The notes: generated by a model from the sequence alone, not told the origin. A stretch of DNA of 64,000 bases from Alcanivorax sp. DG881 (GCF_000155615.1 NZ_DS989915.1:1924290-1988289), one strand, 5' to 3'; positions 35,663 through 45,153 are shown, counted from the first letter of the stretch. A program made the numbers and translations.

Positions 35663-36337
35663 TCAGAAAGATTTTCTGACGCCGATGGAGAAGTGGTCGT
35701 AATCCACATCAAGCTTGTCATTTGCAATCTTGATTTCGTGGCTCGCATCCACATAGCCCAGCACCAGCTCCGGAGCATCCGGCGCAAAGGCGATGGCTAC
35801 ATCCAACCCCAGCAGTTCGGGCTCGATATCAAGGGAATCCAGGCCGACCTTGGTATCAGTATCACCCATGTTGTACCAGAGTGACGCCGTCACCATGTCG
35901 AAATTGGCGCGCGCGCCGACTTCCAGGCCGTAGCCTTCACCGGCAAAACCGATCAGCGTTGGCCGGCTGAACCCTACAGCACCGTAAAGATCGACCATCC
36001 CCGCCACCGGGAAATGGGCACCCACGCCAATAAAGGTCATGTCATTCAACACGGCATTATCAGCTTGGCCAAGAGCGAACCCCACATCATCTTCATAGTC
36101 CAGCGACATGTGCCGGCCCATGACCATGACATAATCACCAATCTCGAAACCACCCTGCAGCCCGAACCCTTGCTGCAGGTCAAAGGACTCGGAGATACCG
36201 CCTTCAGTGACTTCCGAATCACCAGACATGACATAGTCGAACTGTACATAGTTGAACGAGGGCGCATCCGCAAAGGCATGCTGACCCGTGGCCCCCATCA
36301 GGGTGGCAAACGCAAGCGAGGCAATTTTCTTGTTCAT
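35663..36337 (-). CDS. Outer-membrane beta-barrel protein
   Basis: 224 residues from ATG 36337 with GGGAGAAAG upstream; the longer frame is not coding. Signal peptide (cleavage near AFA-DA, residue 24). Alternating strands (FNYVQFDYVMSGD, YGLEVGARANFDMVTASLWYN, FSIGVRKSF) ending in Phe match an eight-stranded porin-like barrel of the OmpA/OmpW size class. I cannot assign a specific family. Monocistronic, with a 160-base leader region. Confidence 0.78.
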   Translation of the reverse strand: MNKKIASLAFATLMGATGQHAFADAPSFNYVQFDYVMSGDSEVTEGGISESFDLQQGFGLQGGFEIGDYVMVMGRHMSLDYEDDVGFALGQADNAVLNDMTFIGVGAHFPVAGMVDLYGAVGFSRPTLIGFAGEGYGLEVGARANFDMVTASLWYNMGDTDTKVGLDSLDIEPELLGLDVAIAFAPDAPELVLGYVDASHEIKIANDKLDVDYDHFSIGVRKSF

Positions 36338-36498
36338 AACTTTCTCCCTGTTATATATAGACAAGCCAAGGCTGGCCTGAGCCCGATCACTGACATCCTT
36401 GGCCCTGCAGCATTGATAACGCAATTGTAAAAAAACCGCAATATACAATACATTTACCGTGACGCTGGGAACAACGACAACGCATCGCCAACACTGAT

Positions 36499-36741
36499 TC
36501 AAGACACGCCACGCAACGCTTTCACTTCTGCCGCATAAAGCAGTGCCCTGCCCCGACGCCGCTCACCCAGTTGCCACCAGATCACCCCAAGCCACCGAAT
36601 CGCCAGGTGATTCTCTGCATTGCAGGACAGGGCTTGCTGGGCGATACGTAGAGCTCGTCCAAGCAAGCACCGCCGATGGCTGGGGAACCGCTTGGCGGCC
36701 CGCACCAGGGTCGCAATATGCCCCAGGTCATCGGCACTCAC
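36499..36741 (-). CDS. Small TPR-like hypothetical protein behind creD
   Basis: 80 residues. The ATG overlaps the creD stop by four bases (ATGA), so translation is coupled. Arg-rich and helical, with a tetratricopeptide-like stretch (LRIAQQALSCNAENHLAIRWLGVIWWQLGERRRGRALL). Function unknown; co-expression with CreD suggests an envelope-stress link. Confidence 0.65.
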   Translation of the reverse strand: MSADDLGHIATLVRAAKRFPSHRRCLLGRALRIAQQALSCNAENHLAIRWLGVIWWQLGERRRGRALLYAAEVKALRGVS

Positions 36742-38114
36742 AGCGCATCACCGTTCTGGGCACTGTCCGCATTCGGCTGCACTTTAGCGGCCGCCTTGCC
36801 TGGCACGGCAAAGGCATACCAGTCCAGTTTCCGGGTCACCACCATCACCACAGCCAGAGCAGCGAACAGCAACAAGGCGCCCAGCAACAGGGCATAGTCT
36901 TCAGCCATGAGAATCCCGTAGATCAACCCTTGCACCAGCAGCAGACTCAAGGCGAACGTCCAGCCGGCCTTGAAGGAACGCATGGCCGCCATCAGGTAGA
37001 CGCCGATCAAGGCACAGCACGATAACGCAGCCACCAGATACGCCAACACAAAGTCGATATGCTCACTGAGTGCCACCAGCAGCAGGTAGAACATGGCCAG
37101 CGCCAACCCCACCAACAGGTATTGCATGGCATGTAACGGGTACCGGCGCAGCACTTCAAAAAGGAAAAACGCTGCGAAGGCCAGGCCCACAATCAGATAA
37201 CTGTATTTCAGCGCCCGCTCACTGGAGAGCAACCCTGTCACCGGCTGCACCAAACGCACCCGCAATGCCTGGCCGCTGTCACCGCAGGCTGCATCACCCC
37301 GGGCGCAATGAATCACACTGGCCGCCGCCAGGCTGTTGGTACGCCACTGGCTGGTAAACCCTTCCGGGGTAATCTCACGCTCCACCGGCAACACCAGCCC
37401 TTCAAAACTGGGGTGTGGCCAATCGGCCCGTAACGCCATGCGGGTTTCCTTGGCCAGCGGCAGAGCACCGAGTGATTCCGTGCCGTTCAGGTTCAACCGC
37501 ACCTTGACGGTAAAAGCCCCGGCCAAATCGTCGGGCAGCGCCACGGCCACCGCATTACCGCCCACGCCATCCGGCAACTGCTCGGTTTCCACCAATGGTA
37601 GCGGCACATCGTTGACCAGAATCTGTGGGCGCTCCACCAGCCCGCGCAGATCCTGAATCTGCAATAGCAGCAACGGCTTCTGTGAAGACACCACCTGTTC
37701 CGGCTGACTCACTGTCTGCCAATTGGCGGGAAACACGGCTTCGATGTGCAACAGGCTCCGGTATACCGGCACACCGTAAATACCGCGATAGCGCATTTCA
37801 CTTTGCAGCTCGCCATCAATACTCAAGGTATCCGGAATCTGGCTATCCAACACTTGCCGCCGCTCAATGGCTGTACAGGTTTCGCCGCTACGGCAATCGC
37901 GTTTTTCCACCAGCTGTTTCCGGGTTCGTGGCACCACGATCAGCGGCCCACTGATCTGCTGCTCGCCACTCACCTGTCGGGTAATCTGGTGTTTGACGTG
38001 CATCGCTTCATTACTGCGGTCGGATATCTTTCCCTGGATCATTAACAGCGGCACTACCAGCACCAGCATCAGCCCGGCAATCGTGAACATTTTCAATAAC
38101 AGGTTGGGTCGCAT
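36738..38114 (-). CDS. creD: CreD inner-membrane protein
   Basis: 458 residues from ATG 38114 (GGGAGAAAG upstream). One N-terminal helix (about 7-29), a large periplasmic beta-rich domain, then five or six C-terminal helices (about 305-435). The periplasmic domain contains RYRGIYGVPVYRSLLHIEAVF, a segment well conserved in CreD. In E. coli and pseudomonads CreD is induced by CreBC and protects the envelope. Here it is separated from creC by a heptad repeat element rather than being adjacent. Confidence 0.88.
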   Translation of the reverse strand: MRPNLLLKMFTIAGLMLVLVVPLLMIQGKISDRSNEAMHVKHQITRQVSGEQQISGPLIVVPRTRKQLVEKRDCRSGETCTAIERRQVLDSQIPDTLSIDGELQSEMRYRGIYGVPVYRSLLHIEAVFPANWQTVSQPEQVVSSQKPLLLLQIQDLRGLVERPQILVNDVPLPLVETEQLPDGVGGNAVAVALPDDLAGAFTVKVRLNLNGTESLGALPLAKETRMALRADWPHPSFEGLVLPVEREITPEGFTSQWRTNSLAAASVIHCARGDAACGDSGQALRVRLVQPVTGLLSSERALKYSYLIVGLAFAAFFLFEVLRRYPLHAMQYLLVGLALAMFYLLLVALSEHIDFVLAYLVAALSCCALIGVYLMAAMRSFKAGWTFALSLLLVQGLIYGILMAEDYALLLGALLLFAALAVVMVVTRKLDWYAFAVPGKAAAKVQPNADSAQNGDAL

Positions 38115-38216
38115 GGCTTTCTCCCACAAATGACACCCACAATGGTTCCCTCACAGGGGAGGCCAGTGTGCGAAACCGGTTTGGGGGTTTTGTGGGGATT
38201 GTGTGGGAGGAAAGTA

Positions 38217-38376
38217 GTTACGAGTTGAAAGTTCAAAGTTTAAATCGCGGGACAGCCCAATGGAGCGGATAGGCCATACCCACGCCCAATCACTACTGGC
38301 GCGGAGCACCTAATCTACAAGAATGCACCTGCCTTTCTTCGCGTTTCAACTTTTAACTTTCTACTTTTAACTTCTT
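38217..38376. repeat. Heptad element H3 between creC and creD
   Basis: The left arm at 38219-38245 reads GTTAC-GA-GTTGAAA-GTTCAAA-GTTTAAA, mixing the GAGTTAC and GTTGAAA classes. The right arm at 38341-38376 is inverted (minus strand GTTAAAA GTAGAAA GTTAAAA GTTGAAA) and both arms abut a CGCG. The interior holds GGACAGCCC, also present in element H4. Confidence 0.75.
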
Positions 38377-38413
38377 AAAAACACGCCGCTAGCGACGCTC
38401 CTGCGGAAGGGGA

Positions 38414-39820
38414 TTATTCGGGGAGAATTAGCCTGGCTTGAACGCCCTGATGGGTGTTTTCCACATTGAGGCTGCCACCGTGCAGGCTGGCGATTTCGCT
38501 GACCATGGCCAACCCCAGCCCTGAACTTCTTTCCTGACCCGGCGACGGCAGGGAATAGAAACGCTCAGTGATACGTCCAAGCGCATAGTCAGGAATCACC
38601 GGGCCAGTGTTGGTTACTGTCAGGCAGGCGACGTCAACATGCACCGTGATCGTGGTGTTTTCATTGGCAAAACGCAGGGCGTTATCCAGCAGATTGAACA
38701 GGGCCAACCTGAAGGTGTCCGCTTCCGCCTGCAGGGCGCCCTCATTCACGGTGATATCCAGCTGTTTTTCGGCCAGCAACGCATAGCGGCTATGCTGCCA
38801 TTCCTGCACCAGAGCGGAGATCGACACCGCACTTTTGTGCGCCGGCAAGCTTTCCAGTTTTTCCAGCCTCGCCATGGCCAGTAACTTGTCCAGCAGATCA
38901 CTCAGCCGGATGCTTTCGTGTATCACGTTATCCGTAAAACGGTGCAGGGCCGGGTCGTCCACTTCCTCGGCCAGAATTTCCCCCGCACCACGAATCGCCG
39001 CCAACGGACTTTTCATTTCATGGGTCAGCAAGGTCACGTTATCTTCCAGCTGCGCCCGCGCCTCCAGGCGACGACGCATGGCGGTGACAGCATCCGCAAG
39101 GTCGCGAATTTCATCGTGGCCACGAAAGCGCGGCGGCGCCGGGCGTTCATCGTTGGCCACCGCCTCGGCATAGCGCCGCAACCGATTCACCCGGCGACTG
39201 AGCCACCAGGCCAGCAGCACACCCGACAACAAACAGACCAATAGCGCCAGGCCGCCGTAGAGCATCAGATAACGTTCCGCACGCTGCACAAAAGGCTCAA
39301 TGGCACGCCCGGGTTTACCCAGACTGATGACACCAATCAGGCTACCTTGATCACGAATCGGCGCGGCCACGTACATTATCGAGGTAGATGGATCCTGTGG
39401 ATCACTGCGTGTGGTGCGAGCGCCATAGCGCCCCTGCAAGGTCAGATGCACATCGTTCCAGCGGGAAAAATCTTTTCCTTCATCCTGGCCACGGGAATCA
39501 AACAGCACGGTGCCGGCGGGACCAGTAATATACACATGGGTATGAATACGGGACTTCTTTAATCCCCAGATATCCGCATCCGGAGTGCGCCCCGCGTAAC
39601 GGTTAAGCGCATCCCGCAGCGCCGGCGTGATCACGATTTCCCCGTTAGCCGCATCGCTGGCGACAATTTCCGCCAGCAGGTTGGCGGCATCCACCAGGGT
39701 TTCTTCTGCAGACTGGCGCACCAGCGGCTTGGCCTGCCCGAACACCAGATCGAGCACGAACCAACCCACCAGACCCAGGATCAGAAAATAGAATACCAGC
39801 AGGCGCTGACCGAGTTTCAT
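38414..39820 (-). CDS. creC: CreC-type sensor histidine kinase
   Basis: 468 residues. Two membrane helices (about 7-28 and 185-206) frame a periplasmic domain with YITGPAGTVLFDSRGQDEGKDFSRWNDVHLTLQGRYGARTTR, very typical of CreC. HAMP follows, then the H-box (LLTHEMKSPLAAIRGAGEIL, His near 272), N box (LFNLLDNALRFA) and a short G box (SSGLGLAMV). Its start overlaps creB by four bases. CreBC responds to envelope and beta-lactam stress. Confidence 0.88.
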   Translation of the reverse strand: MKLGQRLLVFYFLILGLVGWFVLDLVFGQAKPLVRQSAEETLVDAANLLAEIVASDAANGEIVITPALRDALNRYAGRTPDADIWGLKKSRIHTHVYITGPAGTVLFDSRGQDEGKDFSRWNDVHLTLQGRYGARTTRSDPQDPSTSIMYVAAPIRDQGSLIGVISLGKPGRAIEPFVQRAERYLMLYGGLALLVCLLSGVLLAWWLSRRVNRLRRYAEAVANDERPAPPRFRGHDEIRDLADAVTAMRRRLEARAQLEDNVTLLTHEMKSPLAAIRGAGEILAEEVDDPALHRFTDNVIHESIRLSDLLDKLLAMARLEKLESLPAHKSAVSISALVQEWQHSRYALLAEKQLDITVNEGALQAEADTFRLALFNLLDNALRFANENTTITVHVDVACLTVTNTGPVIPDYALGRITERFYSLPSPGQERSSGLGLAMVSEIASLHGGSLNVENTHQGVQARLILPE

Positions 39821-40494
39821 GGTGTATCCAGCAGATAACCGATGCCGCGCCGGGTCACGATAAGGTGATCACCATTCAGCGGGCGCAGCTTGGCGCGCAA
39901 GGTCTTGATGTGCGTGTCCACACTGCGCTCGAAGCTGTCTTCATCGCTGTCGCAGATATCCAGCAGCTGGGCACGACTGAATACCTGACCGGGCCGCTGC
40001 ACCATGGTCGTCAGAATACGGTATTCCGAGCGCGTCAGAGATAATTCGGTATGCCGGAAAAAGACCCGAAGACCACTGTCATCCACCTGCCACAGCGTTG
40101 TTTTATTGGTGTCGATATCGGCATCCGATTTCGGCCCCAGGCGTTTTAGAATCGCCCGAATGCGGGCAACCACTTCACGGGGGCTGAAGGGTTTGGTGAC
40201 GTAGTCATCCCCCCCCAGCTCCAGTCCCAGAATGCGGTCGACTTCATCCTGCCTGGCGGTGAGAAACAGCACCGGCAGCTCACTGTGCTGGCGCAACTGT
40301 TTGAGCACATCGAAGCCATTCATGTCCGGTAACCCCACATCCAGCACCACCAGATCCACGGCCTGGCCGGCCACGGCATCCAGCGCCTGCTGACCCAACG
40401 TCACGTGGGTCACGGCAAAGTGTTCACGCTCCAACGCAAACATCAGAGGTTCGGCAATACGCGGCTCATCTTCTACGATCAGTACAGCGGGCAC
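39817..40494 (-). CDS. creB: CreB-type OmpR-family response regulator
   Basis: 225 residues from GTG 40494 (AGGAAT upstream). REC domain (VEDEP, phospho-Asp in VVLDVGLPDMNG near residue 52, VTKPF Lys) and a C-terminal winged helix (LSLTRSEYRILTTMVQRPGQVFSRAQLLD ... VDTHIKTLRAKL). First gene of creBC and overlapping creC, as expected. The divergent STAS gene shares the promoter region. Confidence 0.9.
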   Translation of the reverse strand: MPAVLIVEDEPRIAEPLMFALEREHFAVTHVTLGQQALDAVAGQAVDLVVLDVGLPDMNGFDVLKQLRQHSELPVLFLTARQDEVDRILGLELGGDDYVTKPFSPREVVARIRAILKRLGPKSDADIDTNKTTLWQVDDSGLRVFFRHTELSLTRSEYRILTTMVQRPGQVFSRAQLLDICDSDEDSFERSVDTHIKTLRAKLRPLNGDHLIVTRRGIGYLLDTP

Positions 40495-40568
40495 TTGAAA
40501 TATTCCTGGCCAGTAACCATGGCATGATAACCAGACCACGAAGGCGTTCCCATGCCAAGGAGGCGTTT

Positions 40569-40931
40569 ATGTTGGAACTGATCGACAATTTGCCCGGCGA
40601 TACCGTTGGCGTCAGTGCCCACGGCGAACTCACCGCCGAGGACTATCGCGAGGTGCTGGCCCCCGCCATCGAAGGCGCCTTGAGCCAGCACGACAAGATC
40701 AATGTGCTGTACGAAATCGGCCCCACCTTTGAGCATTTCTCCGCCGGGGCCATGCTGCAGGATGCCCTGGTTGGCCTGCGCCACCCGCTAAGCTGGCACC
40801 GCATCGCCATCGTTACCAGCCACGACTGGATCAGCAACACCGTGCAACAGGCCAGCGCGCTGATTCCCGGCGAGGTTAAAGTCTTCGAATGGGCCGAACA
40901 GAAAGATGCGCTGAGCTGGCTGGCAAGTTGA
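40569..40931 (+). CDS. SpoIIAA/STAS-like domain protein
   Basis: 120 residues from ATG 40569 with AAGGAGG upstream. The pattern MLELIDNLPGDTVGVSAHGELTAEDYREVLAPAIEGAL and VLYEIGPTFEHFSAGAMLQDA fits the SpoIIAA-like/SEC14 type STAS fold found in small cytoplasmic proteins. Function unknown. Its stop codon TGA lies within the first GTTGAAA unit of the following repeat. Confidence 0.8.
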   Translation: MLELIDNLPGDTVGVSAHGELTAEDYREVLAPAIEGALSQHDKINVLYEIGPTFEHFSAGAMLQDALVGLRHPLSWHRIAIVTSHDWISNTVQQASALIPGEVKVFEWAEQKDALSWLAS

Positions 40932-41085
40932 AAGTTGAAAGTTGAAAGTTGAAAAGCGCAGCAAACGCTCTGCTTGCTTTCAAGCTGCGCTCGCGCCCAT
41001 ACCATAATGACACTTGTACGGGCTGTCCGGGTGCCTTCAGCGGTGCCCGCGTTTTAACTTTCAACTTTACACTTTCAACTGCTCT
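40927..41085. repeat. Heptad element H4: four GTTGAAA copies with inverted partner
   Basis: GTTGAAA occurs four times in tandem at 40927-40954; the STAS gene stop TGA is inside the first copy. The inverted arm (about 41051-41080) reads GTTGAAA GTGTAAA GTTGAAA GTTAAAA on the minus strand. Both arms lead into CGC. Interior of about 95 bases with GGACAGCCC (minus strand). Confidence 0.8.
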
Positions 41086-41180
41086 CATCCCGCCTGCCGG
41101 ACGCTCCGCTTCAACGCATCCAGCAGATCCCCACCACATGCTTTACACTGTACGCGTTACCCCTGCCGTGGAGCCCTGCG

Positions 41181-41798
41181 TTGGCCAAAAAAGCAAAAAC
41201 CGAGGCCGAGATTGCGCGTTTTCGTGAATCCGTGTGCGATGTGGCGACGCGGCTGTTCATCGAACGTGGCCCGCAAAATGTGACCATGCGCCAGATCGCC
41301 AGCGAAGTGGGCGTCAGCCCCATGACCCCCTACCGCTATTTTCGCGACAAGGATGACATCCTGGCCACCGTCCGCGCTGCGGCCTTCAACCGCTTTGCCA
41401 CCGCGCTGGAAAACGCCGTGGCCAATGCCCCCGACGCCCGCAGCAAAGGCCGGGCGGTGGGGGATGCCTATGTGGATTTTGCCAAATCCTACCCCGCTGC
41501 CTACCAGCTGATTTTTTCCTTCACCCAGCCCGACGAAGATCGCTACCCGGAGCTGCAGGCCGCCAACGGCCGCGCCCAGGAAACCATGGTGGGCTATGTG
41601 CGCGAGATGATTGAGGCGGGCCTGCTCAAGGGCGATGCCCAGCTTATCGGCTACATGTTCTGGGCCACCCTCCACGGTATTGTGGTGCTGGAACTGGCCA
41701 GCGGCCTGCGTGGCATGGACGGCGACACCCTGCGCGAAAAGATCATGCGCACTCTCTATGCCGGCATGCAGGTTACCCCGCCCACTCTGGATTCCTGA
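41181..41798 (+). CDS. TetR/AcrR family regulator
   Basis: 205 residues from a TTG start (no in-frame ATG upstream). HTH VTMRQIASEVGVSPMTPYRYFRDKDDIL (about 34-61) and a TetR_C_33-like C-terminal domain (AYVDFAKSYPAAYQLIFSF). It precedes the nitronate monooxygenase on the same strand with 150 bases between, and may regulate it or the genes beyond. Confidence 0.88.
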   Translation: MAKKAKTEAEIARFRESVCDVATRLFIERGPQNVTMRQIASEVGVSPMTPYRYFRDKDDILATVRAAAFNRFATALENAVANAPDARSKGRAVGDAYVDFAKSYPAAYQLIFSFTQPDEDRYPELQAANGRAQETMVGYVREMIEAGLLKGDAQLIGYMFWATLHGIVVLELASGLRGMDGDTLREKIMRTLYAGMQVTPPTLDS

Positions 41799-41948
41799 CC
41801 GTTTAGCTCACTCTCAGCATTGGTGGACTTGACTCTATAGATATACGGTGTAAATTTTACTTCGTATATTTATCCCATCGGACCGTATTTCCCGGTGGCC
41901 CGGACCCTGCCCCGCGTGAGTATCGGGGCCCAGCATGAGGACACAGTC

Positions 41949-42914
41949 ATGTCTTTACCCGTTGAAATCCGCTCCCGCCTGCGCCTGCCGGTGATGTGTT
42001 CACCGCTGTTCATCATTTCCAACCCGGACCTGGTGATCGCCCAATGCCAGGCCGGTGCTATCGGCTCGTTCCCGTCCCTGAACGCCCGCCCGCTGTCGCA
42101 ACTGGATGAATGGCTGCACCGCATTACCGAAGAACTGGCTGCCTGGGACCGGGACCATCCGGACCAGCCCTCCGCGCCGTTCGCAGTCAACCAGATCGTC
42201 CACCGCTCCAACGACCGCCTGGAAAAAGACCTGGAGCTGTGTGAAAAGTACAAGGTACCCATGGTGATCACTTCCCTGGGCGCCCGTGAAGACGTGAACC
42301 AGGCAGTACACGGCTGGGGCGGCATGGTGATGCATGACGTGATCAACAACCGCTTTGCCCACAAGGCCATCGAGAAAGGGGCCGACGGCCTGATCGCTGT
42401 CGCCGCGGGCGCCGGTGGCCATGCGGGGCAGCTGTCCCCGTTCGCGCTGATGCAGGAAATTCGCAGCTGGTTCGACGGCCCGCTGGCCCTGTCCGGCTCC
42501 ATCGCCAGCGGCCCCTCTGTTCTGGCCGCTGAAGCCATGGGCGCAGATCTGGCCTACATCGGCTCGCTGTTCATCGCCACCCAGGAAGCCAACGCTGACG
42601 CTGCCTACAAGCAGATGATCGTGGACAGCAACGCCTCCGATATCGTCTACAGCAACCTGTTCACTGGCGTGCACGGCAACTACCTGGCCCCGTCCATCAT
42701 CAAGGCAGGCATGGACCCGGCGAACCTGCCGGAAAGCGACCCTTCGGCCATGAACTTCGGTTCCGGCGGCAATTCCGACAAGAAAGCCTGGAAAGATATC
42801 TGGGGCTGCGGCCAGGGCATCGGCGCGGTGGATGCGGTGCAAAGCGCCAGCGAAGCCATTGCCAAGCTCAGCGAGGAATATCAGCAGGCCCGTCGCGCAC
42901 TGAATGCGGCCTGA
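41949..42914 (+). CDS. Nitronate monooxygenase (2-nitropropane dioxygenase family)
   Basis: 321 residues from ATG 41949 (AGGACAC upstream). FMN TIM barrel: SPLFIISNPDLV at the N-terminus, the VITSLGA strand, phosphate-binding GAGGHAG (about 155-161) and GSIASGPS (about 180-187). Family enzymes oxidise alkyl nitronates to carbonyls and nitrite. The class II type lacks the strict NMO His/Arg set, so another flavin reaction is possible. Followed closely by an NTF2-like protein. Confidence 0.85.
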   Translation: MSLPVEIRSRLRLPVMCSPLFIISNPDLVIAQCQAGAIGSFPSLNARPLSQLDEWLHRITEELAAWDRDHPDQPSAPFAVNQIVHRSNDRLEKDLELCEKYKVPMVITSLGAREDVNQAVHGWGGMVMHDVINNRFAHKAIEKGADGLIAVAAGAGGHAGQLSPFALMQEIRSWFDGPLALSGSIASGPSVLAAEAMGADLAYIGSLFIATQEANADAAYKQMIVDSNASDIVYSNLFTGVHGNYLAPSIIKAGMDPANLPESDPSAMNFGSGGNSDKKAWKDIWGCGQGIGAVDAVQSASEAIAKLSEEYQQARRALNAA

Positions 42915-42942
42915 GCCAACATCAAAAAACAGGAGAAAGACC

Positions 42943-43326
42943 ATGGCGAATATTGATGCATGGCACGCGGTAGTCAAAAGTCAGGACCGGAAGGCGCTCA
43001 ACGACTTGATTGCCGATCAGGCGGTATTCCATTCACCGCTGGTGCACACCCCACAGGTTGGCAAACCGATTACCACCGCCTATCTGACCGCGGCCATGCA
43101 TGTGCTGGCTAATGACAGCTTTCGCTATGTGCGGGAGATCAATGACGGACAGCATTCTGTGCTCGAATTTGCCCTGGAACTGGACGGTATCGCCGTGAAT
43201 GGCGTGGACATGATTGAGTGGGATACCGACGGAAAAATCATCGATTTCAAAGTGATGATCCGCCCCTACAAGGCCATTGAAGTAGTACGCACTAACATGG
43301 CCGCCATGCTGGAAAAACTGGGCTAG
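42943..43326 (+). CDS. SnoaL/NTF2-like protein
   Basis: 127 residues from ATG 42943 (AGGAGAAAG). Cone-shaped NTF2 fold pattern: helical start (WHAVVKSQDRKALNDLIADQAVFHSP), then strands ending KIIDFKVMIRPYKAIEVV. Such proteins bind small hydrophobic ligands or catalyse simple isomerisations. It lies 28 bases after the nitronate monooxygenase, so likely cotranscribed. Confidence 0.82.
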   Translation: MANIDAWHAVVKSQDRKALNDLIADQAVFHSPLVHTPQVGKPITTAYLTAAMHVLANDSFRYVREINDGQHSVLEFALELDGIAVNGVDMIEWDTDGKIIDFKVMIRPYKAIEVVRTNMAAMLEKLG

Positions 43327-43410
43327 AAAAACGGCTCCGCGGACAGGAGTGAAAAACAGGTATCCAGCAAAAGCTTGATGCAGGATGCCTGACGAAAACC
43401 GCCTCAGCCC

Positions 43411-43740
43411 TCAGGCTCCGACCATATAGGTCCTGAAGGCTTCGGTGGCGGCGGTGACCGTCACCGCCACAAAGACTCCGCTGAACATGATCCCCACGAT
43501 GGCCACCAGGATCGCCATGAACTTGGTGCTCCTGCGGGATGGACGCAGGTCCCCGTACCCCACCGTTAACGCCGTAATCATGGACCAGTAGAACGCATCG
43601 AATCGGCTCCAGCCTTCGCGGCGCCCCACCCATTGCCCCAGCCCGACAATCACCACCAGAAACCCTGCCAGGAAAGGCGCAACCAGCACCATCGCCTTGA
43701 TGAACAGGGCCAGAAATGCGAAGGCGAACTCCATCGTCAC
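43411..43740 (-). CDS. Small two-helix potassium channel
   Basis: 109 residues. Helix at about 7-36, pore with selectivity filter TVGYGDLRPS (about 59-68), second helix at about 75-98. No cytoplasmic RCK or ligand domain, so it resembles the KcsA pore module. It begins four bases after the RlmI stop, so the two are probably cotranscribed. The GTG at 43740 or ATG at 43734 may be the start. The second K+ channel of this window. Confidence 0.8.
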   Translation of the reverse strand: MTMEFAFAFLALFIKAMVLVAPFLAGFLVVIVGLGQWVGRREGWSRFDAFYWSMITALTVGYGDLRPSRRSTKFMAILVAIVGIMFSGVFVAVTVTAATEAFRTYMVGA

Positions 43741-43744
43741 GGCG

Positions 43745-44941
43745 CTACAGGCTGAACAGCACCCGGCAGAACCAGGTCTTCAGGTAAGCGGTTTCGGCAA
43801 TGGCCGGGTGCACCGGATGATCCGGACCCTGCCCTTCATAACCCACCACCTGAATACTACGGTCGATGTGCCGGGCGCTACTGTGCACCACATCCAGCAG
43901 ACGCTCTGCCGGCATGTGCATGGAGCAGGAAGCCGATACCAGATAACCACCGGGTTTCACCAGCCGCATGGCCAGCTCGTTGATGGCGTGATAACCGGCC
44001 AGGCCGTTCTTGAAATCTTTTTTGCGCTTGATGAACGCCGGCGGATCCAGCACCACCAGGTCGTACTTTTCGCCATCGGCAATCAGCTGCTTCATGGCCG
44101 CAAACGCATCACCCTGAATACTGCCCACCGTGTCAGCGACACCATTCAGCTCGGCGTTGCGGTGCACATAATCCGTGGCCATTTCGGAACCATCCACACA
44201 GGTCACCGATTCCGCCCCGGCCAGTGCCGCCTGCACACCCCAGCCACCACAGTAACTGAACACATCCAGTACGCGAGCGCCTTTGGCCAGTGCCTGCATC
44301 TTCTGACGAGCAGCCCGATGATCGTAGAACCACCCGGTCTTTTGTCCCTCCGCCAACGGCGCTACAAATTTTGCGCCATTTTCCGTGAGGCTGATTTCGT
44401 CCAGCATCTCGCCTTTCAACGCTTTGGTATAACGCTCCAGACCTTCAATTTCACGGGCCGCCGCTTCGTTCTTGGCGATGATGTGAGAGGGCGCCAGCAC
44501 CGCATCCAGGGCACTGACAATCACATCCAGGTGGGCTTCCATGGCGCCGGAGCCGGTCTGCACCACCAGCACATCGTGGAAACGATCCACCACCAGGCCG
44601 GGCAAGCCATCGGCTTCGCCGTAGATCAGGCGGTAGCAGTCATCATCAAACAATTGCTCGCGCAGGGTCAGCGCCTGCTCGATGCGCTTTTTGAAGAAAC
44701 TGCGCGACAATTCCTGTTTCACATCACGGCTGTAAAGGCGGGCCGCGATCAGCGAATGGGGGCTGAGCAGCGCACGCCCCAACGGCTTGCCGCGGCTGTC
44801 TTCCACGACACAGGTACCCGCAGACAAATCCTTGAGCGGAGTATGACGGGTATCAATTTCGTTGGCGTATACCCACAGATGGCCCGCCTTGAGGCGGCGC
44901 TCTTCATTTTTGCGCAGGCGAATAACAGTCGATTCGGTCAT
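43745..44941 (-). CDS. rlmI: 23S rRNA m5C1962 methyltransferase RlmI-like
   Basis: 398 residues from ATG 44941. N-terminal PUA domain (about 1-80), an EEHVD-like central domain (GEADGLPGLVVDRF), and a class I SAM-binding domain (VLDVFSYCGGWG, about 220-231) with catalytic-loop DPPAF and the Cys of SASCSMHM. RlmI methylates cytosine 1962 in 23S rRNA in E. coli. Confidence 0.85.
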   Translation of the reverse strand: MTESTVIRLRKNEERRLKAGHLWVYANEIDTRHTPLKDLSAGTCVVEDSRGKPLGRALLSPHSLIAARLYSRDVKQELSRSFFKKRIEQALTLREQLFDDDCYRLIYGEADGLPGLVVDRFHDVLVVQTGSGAMEAHLDVIVSALDAVLAPSHIIAKNEAAAREIEGLERYTKALKGEMLDEISLTENGAKFVAPLAEGQKTGWFYDHRAARQKMQALAKGARVLDVFSYCGGWGVQAALAGAESVTCVDGSEMATDYVHRNAELNGVADTVGSIQGDAFAAMKQLIADGEKYDLVVLDPPAFIKRKKDFKNGLAGYHAINELAMRLVKPGGYLVSASCSMHMPAERLLDVVHSSARHIDRSIQVVGYEGQGPDHPVHPAIAETAYLKTWFCRVLFSL

Positions 44942-45043
44942 GGTGCATACATCAGCTGGCCGGAAAGGGAGGGATGATAACACAGGGAGAGAATGCCACG
45001 ATCAACGACAGAGGCAGCTGCGCACGAACACACAAAGAGATCC

Positions 45044-45153
45044 TGTAGGAGTTTCCTTCCAGGGGACAAACCAACGGCTAACAGGAATGCTCGAAGGTTT
45101 GCTGGAGCCGGGCTGACTTCTCACGGTTCGTCCCCTGGAAGGGAACTCCTGCA
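45044..45153. repeat. REP-like inverted pair
   Basis: TGTAGGAGTTTCCTTCC... (45044-45073) and the inverted ...GGAAGGGAACTCCTGCA (45123-45153), both containing the GGGACAAACC/GGTTCGTCCC element, about 50 bases apart. Nearly identical to the pair near 60.3 kb. Part of the 313-base gap between rlmI and amt. Confidence 0.75.

Noticed and set aside
43697..44977. 426-codon plus-strand frame antisense to rlmI
   Set aside because: The minus strand encodes a full RlmI methyltransferase with PUA and SAM domains.
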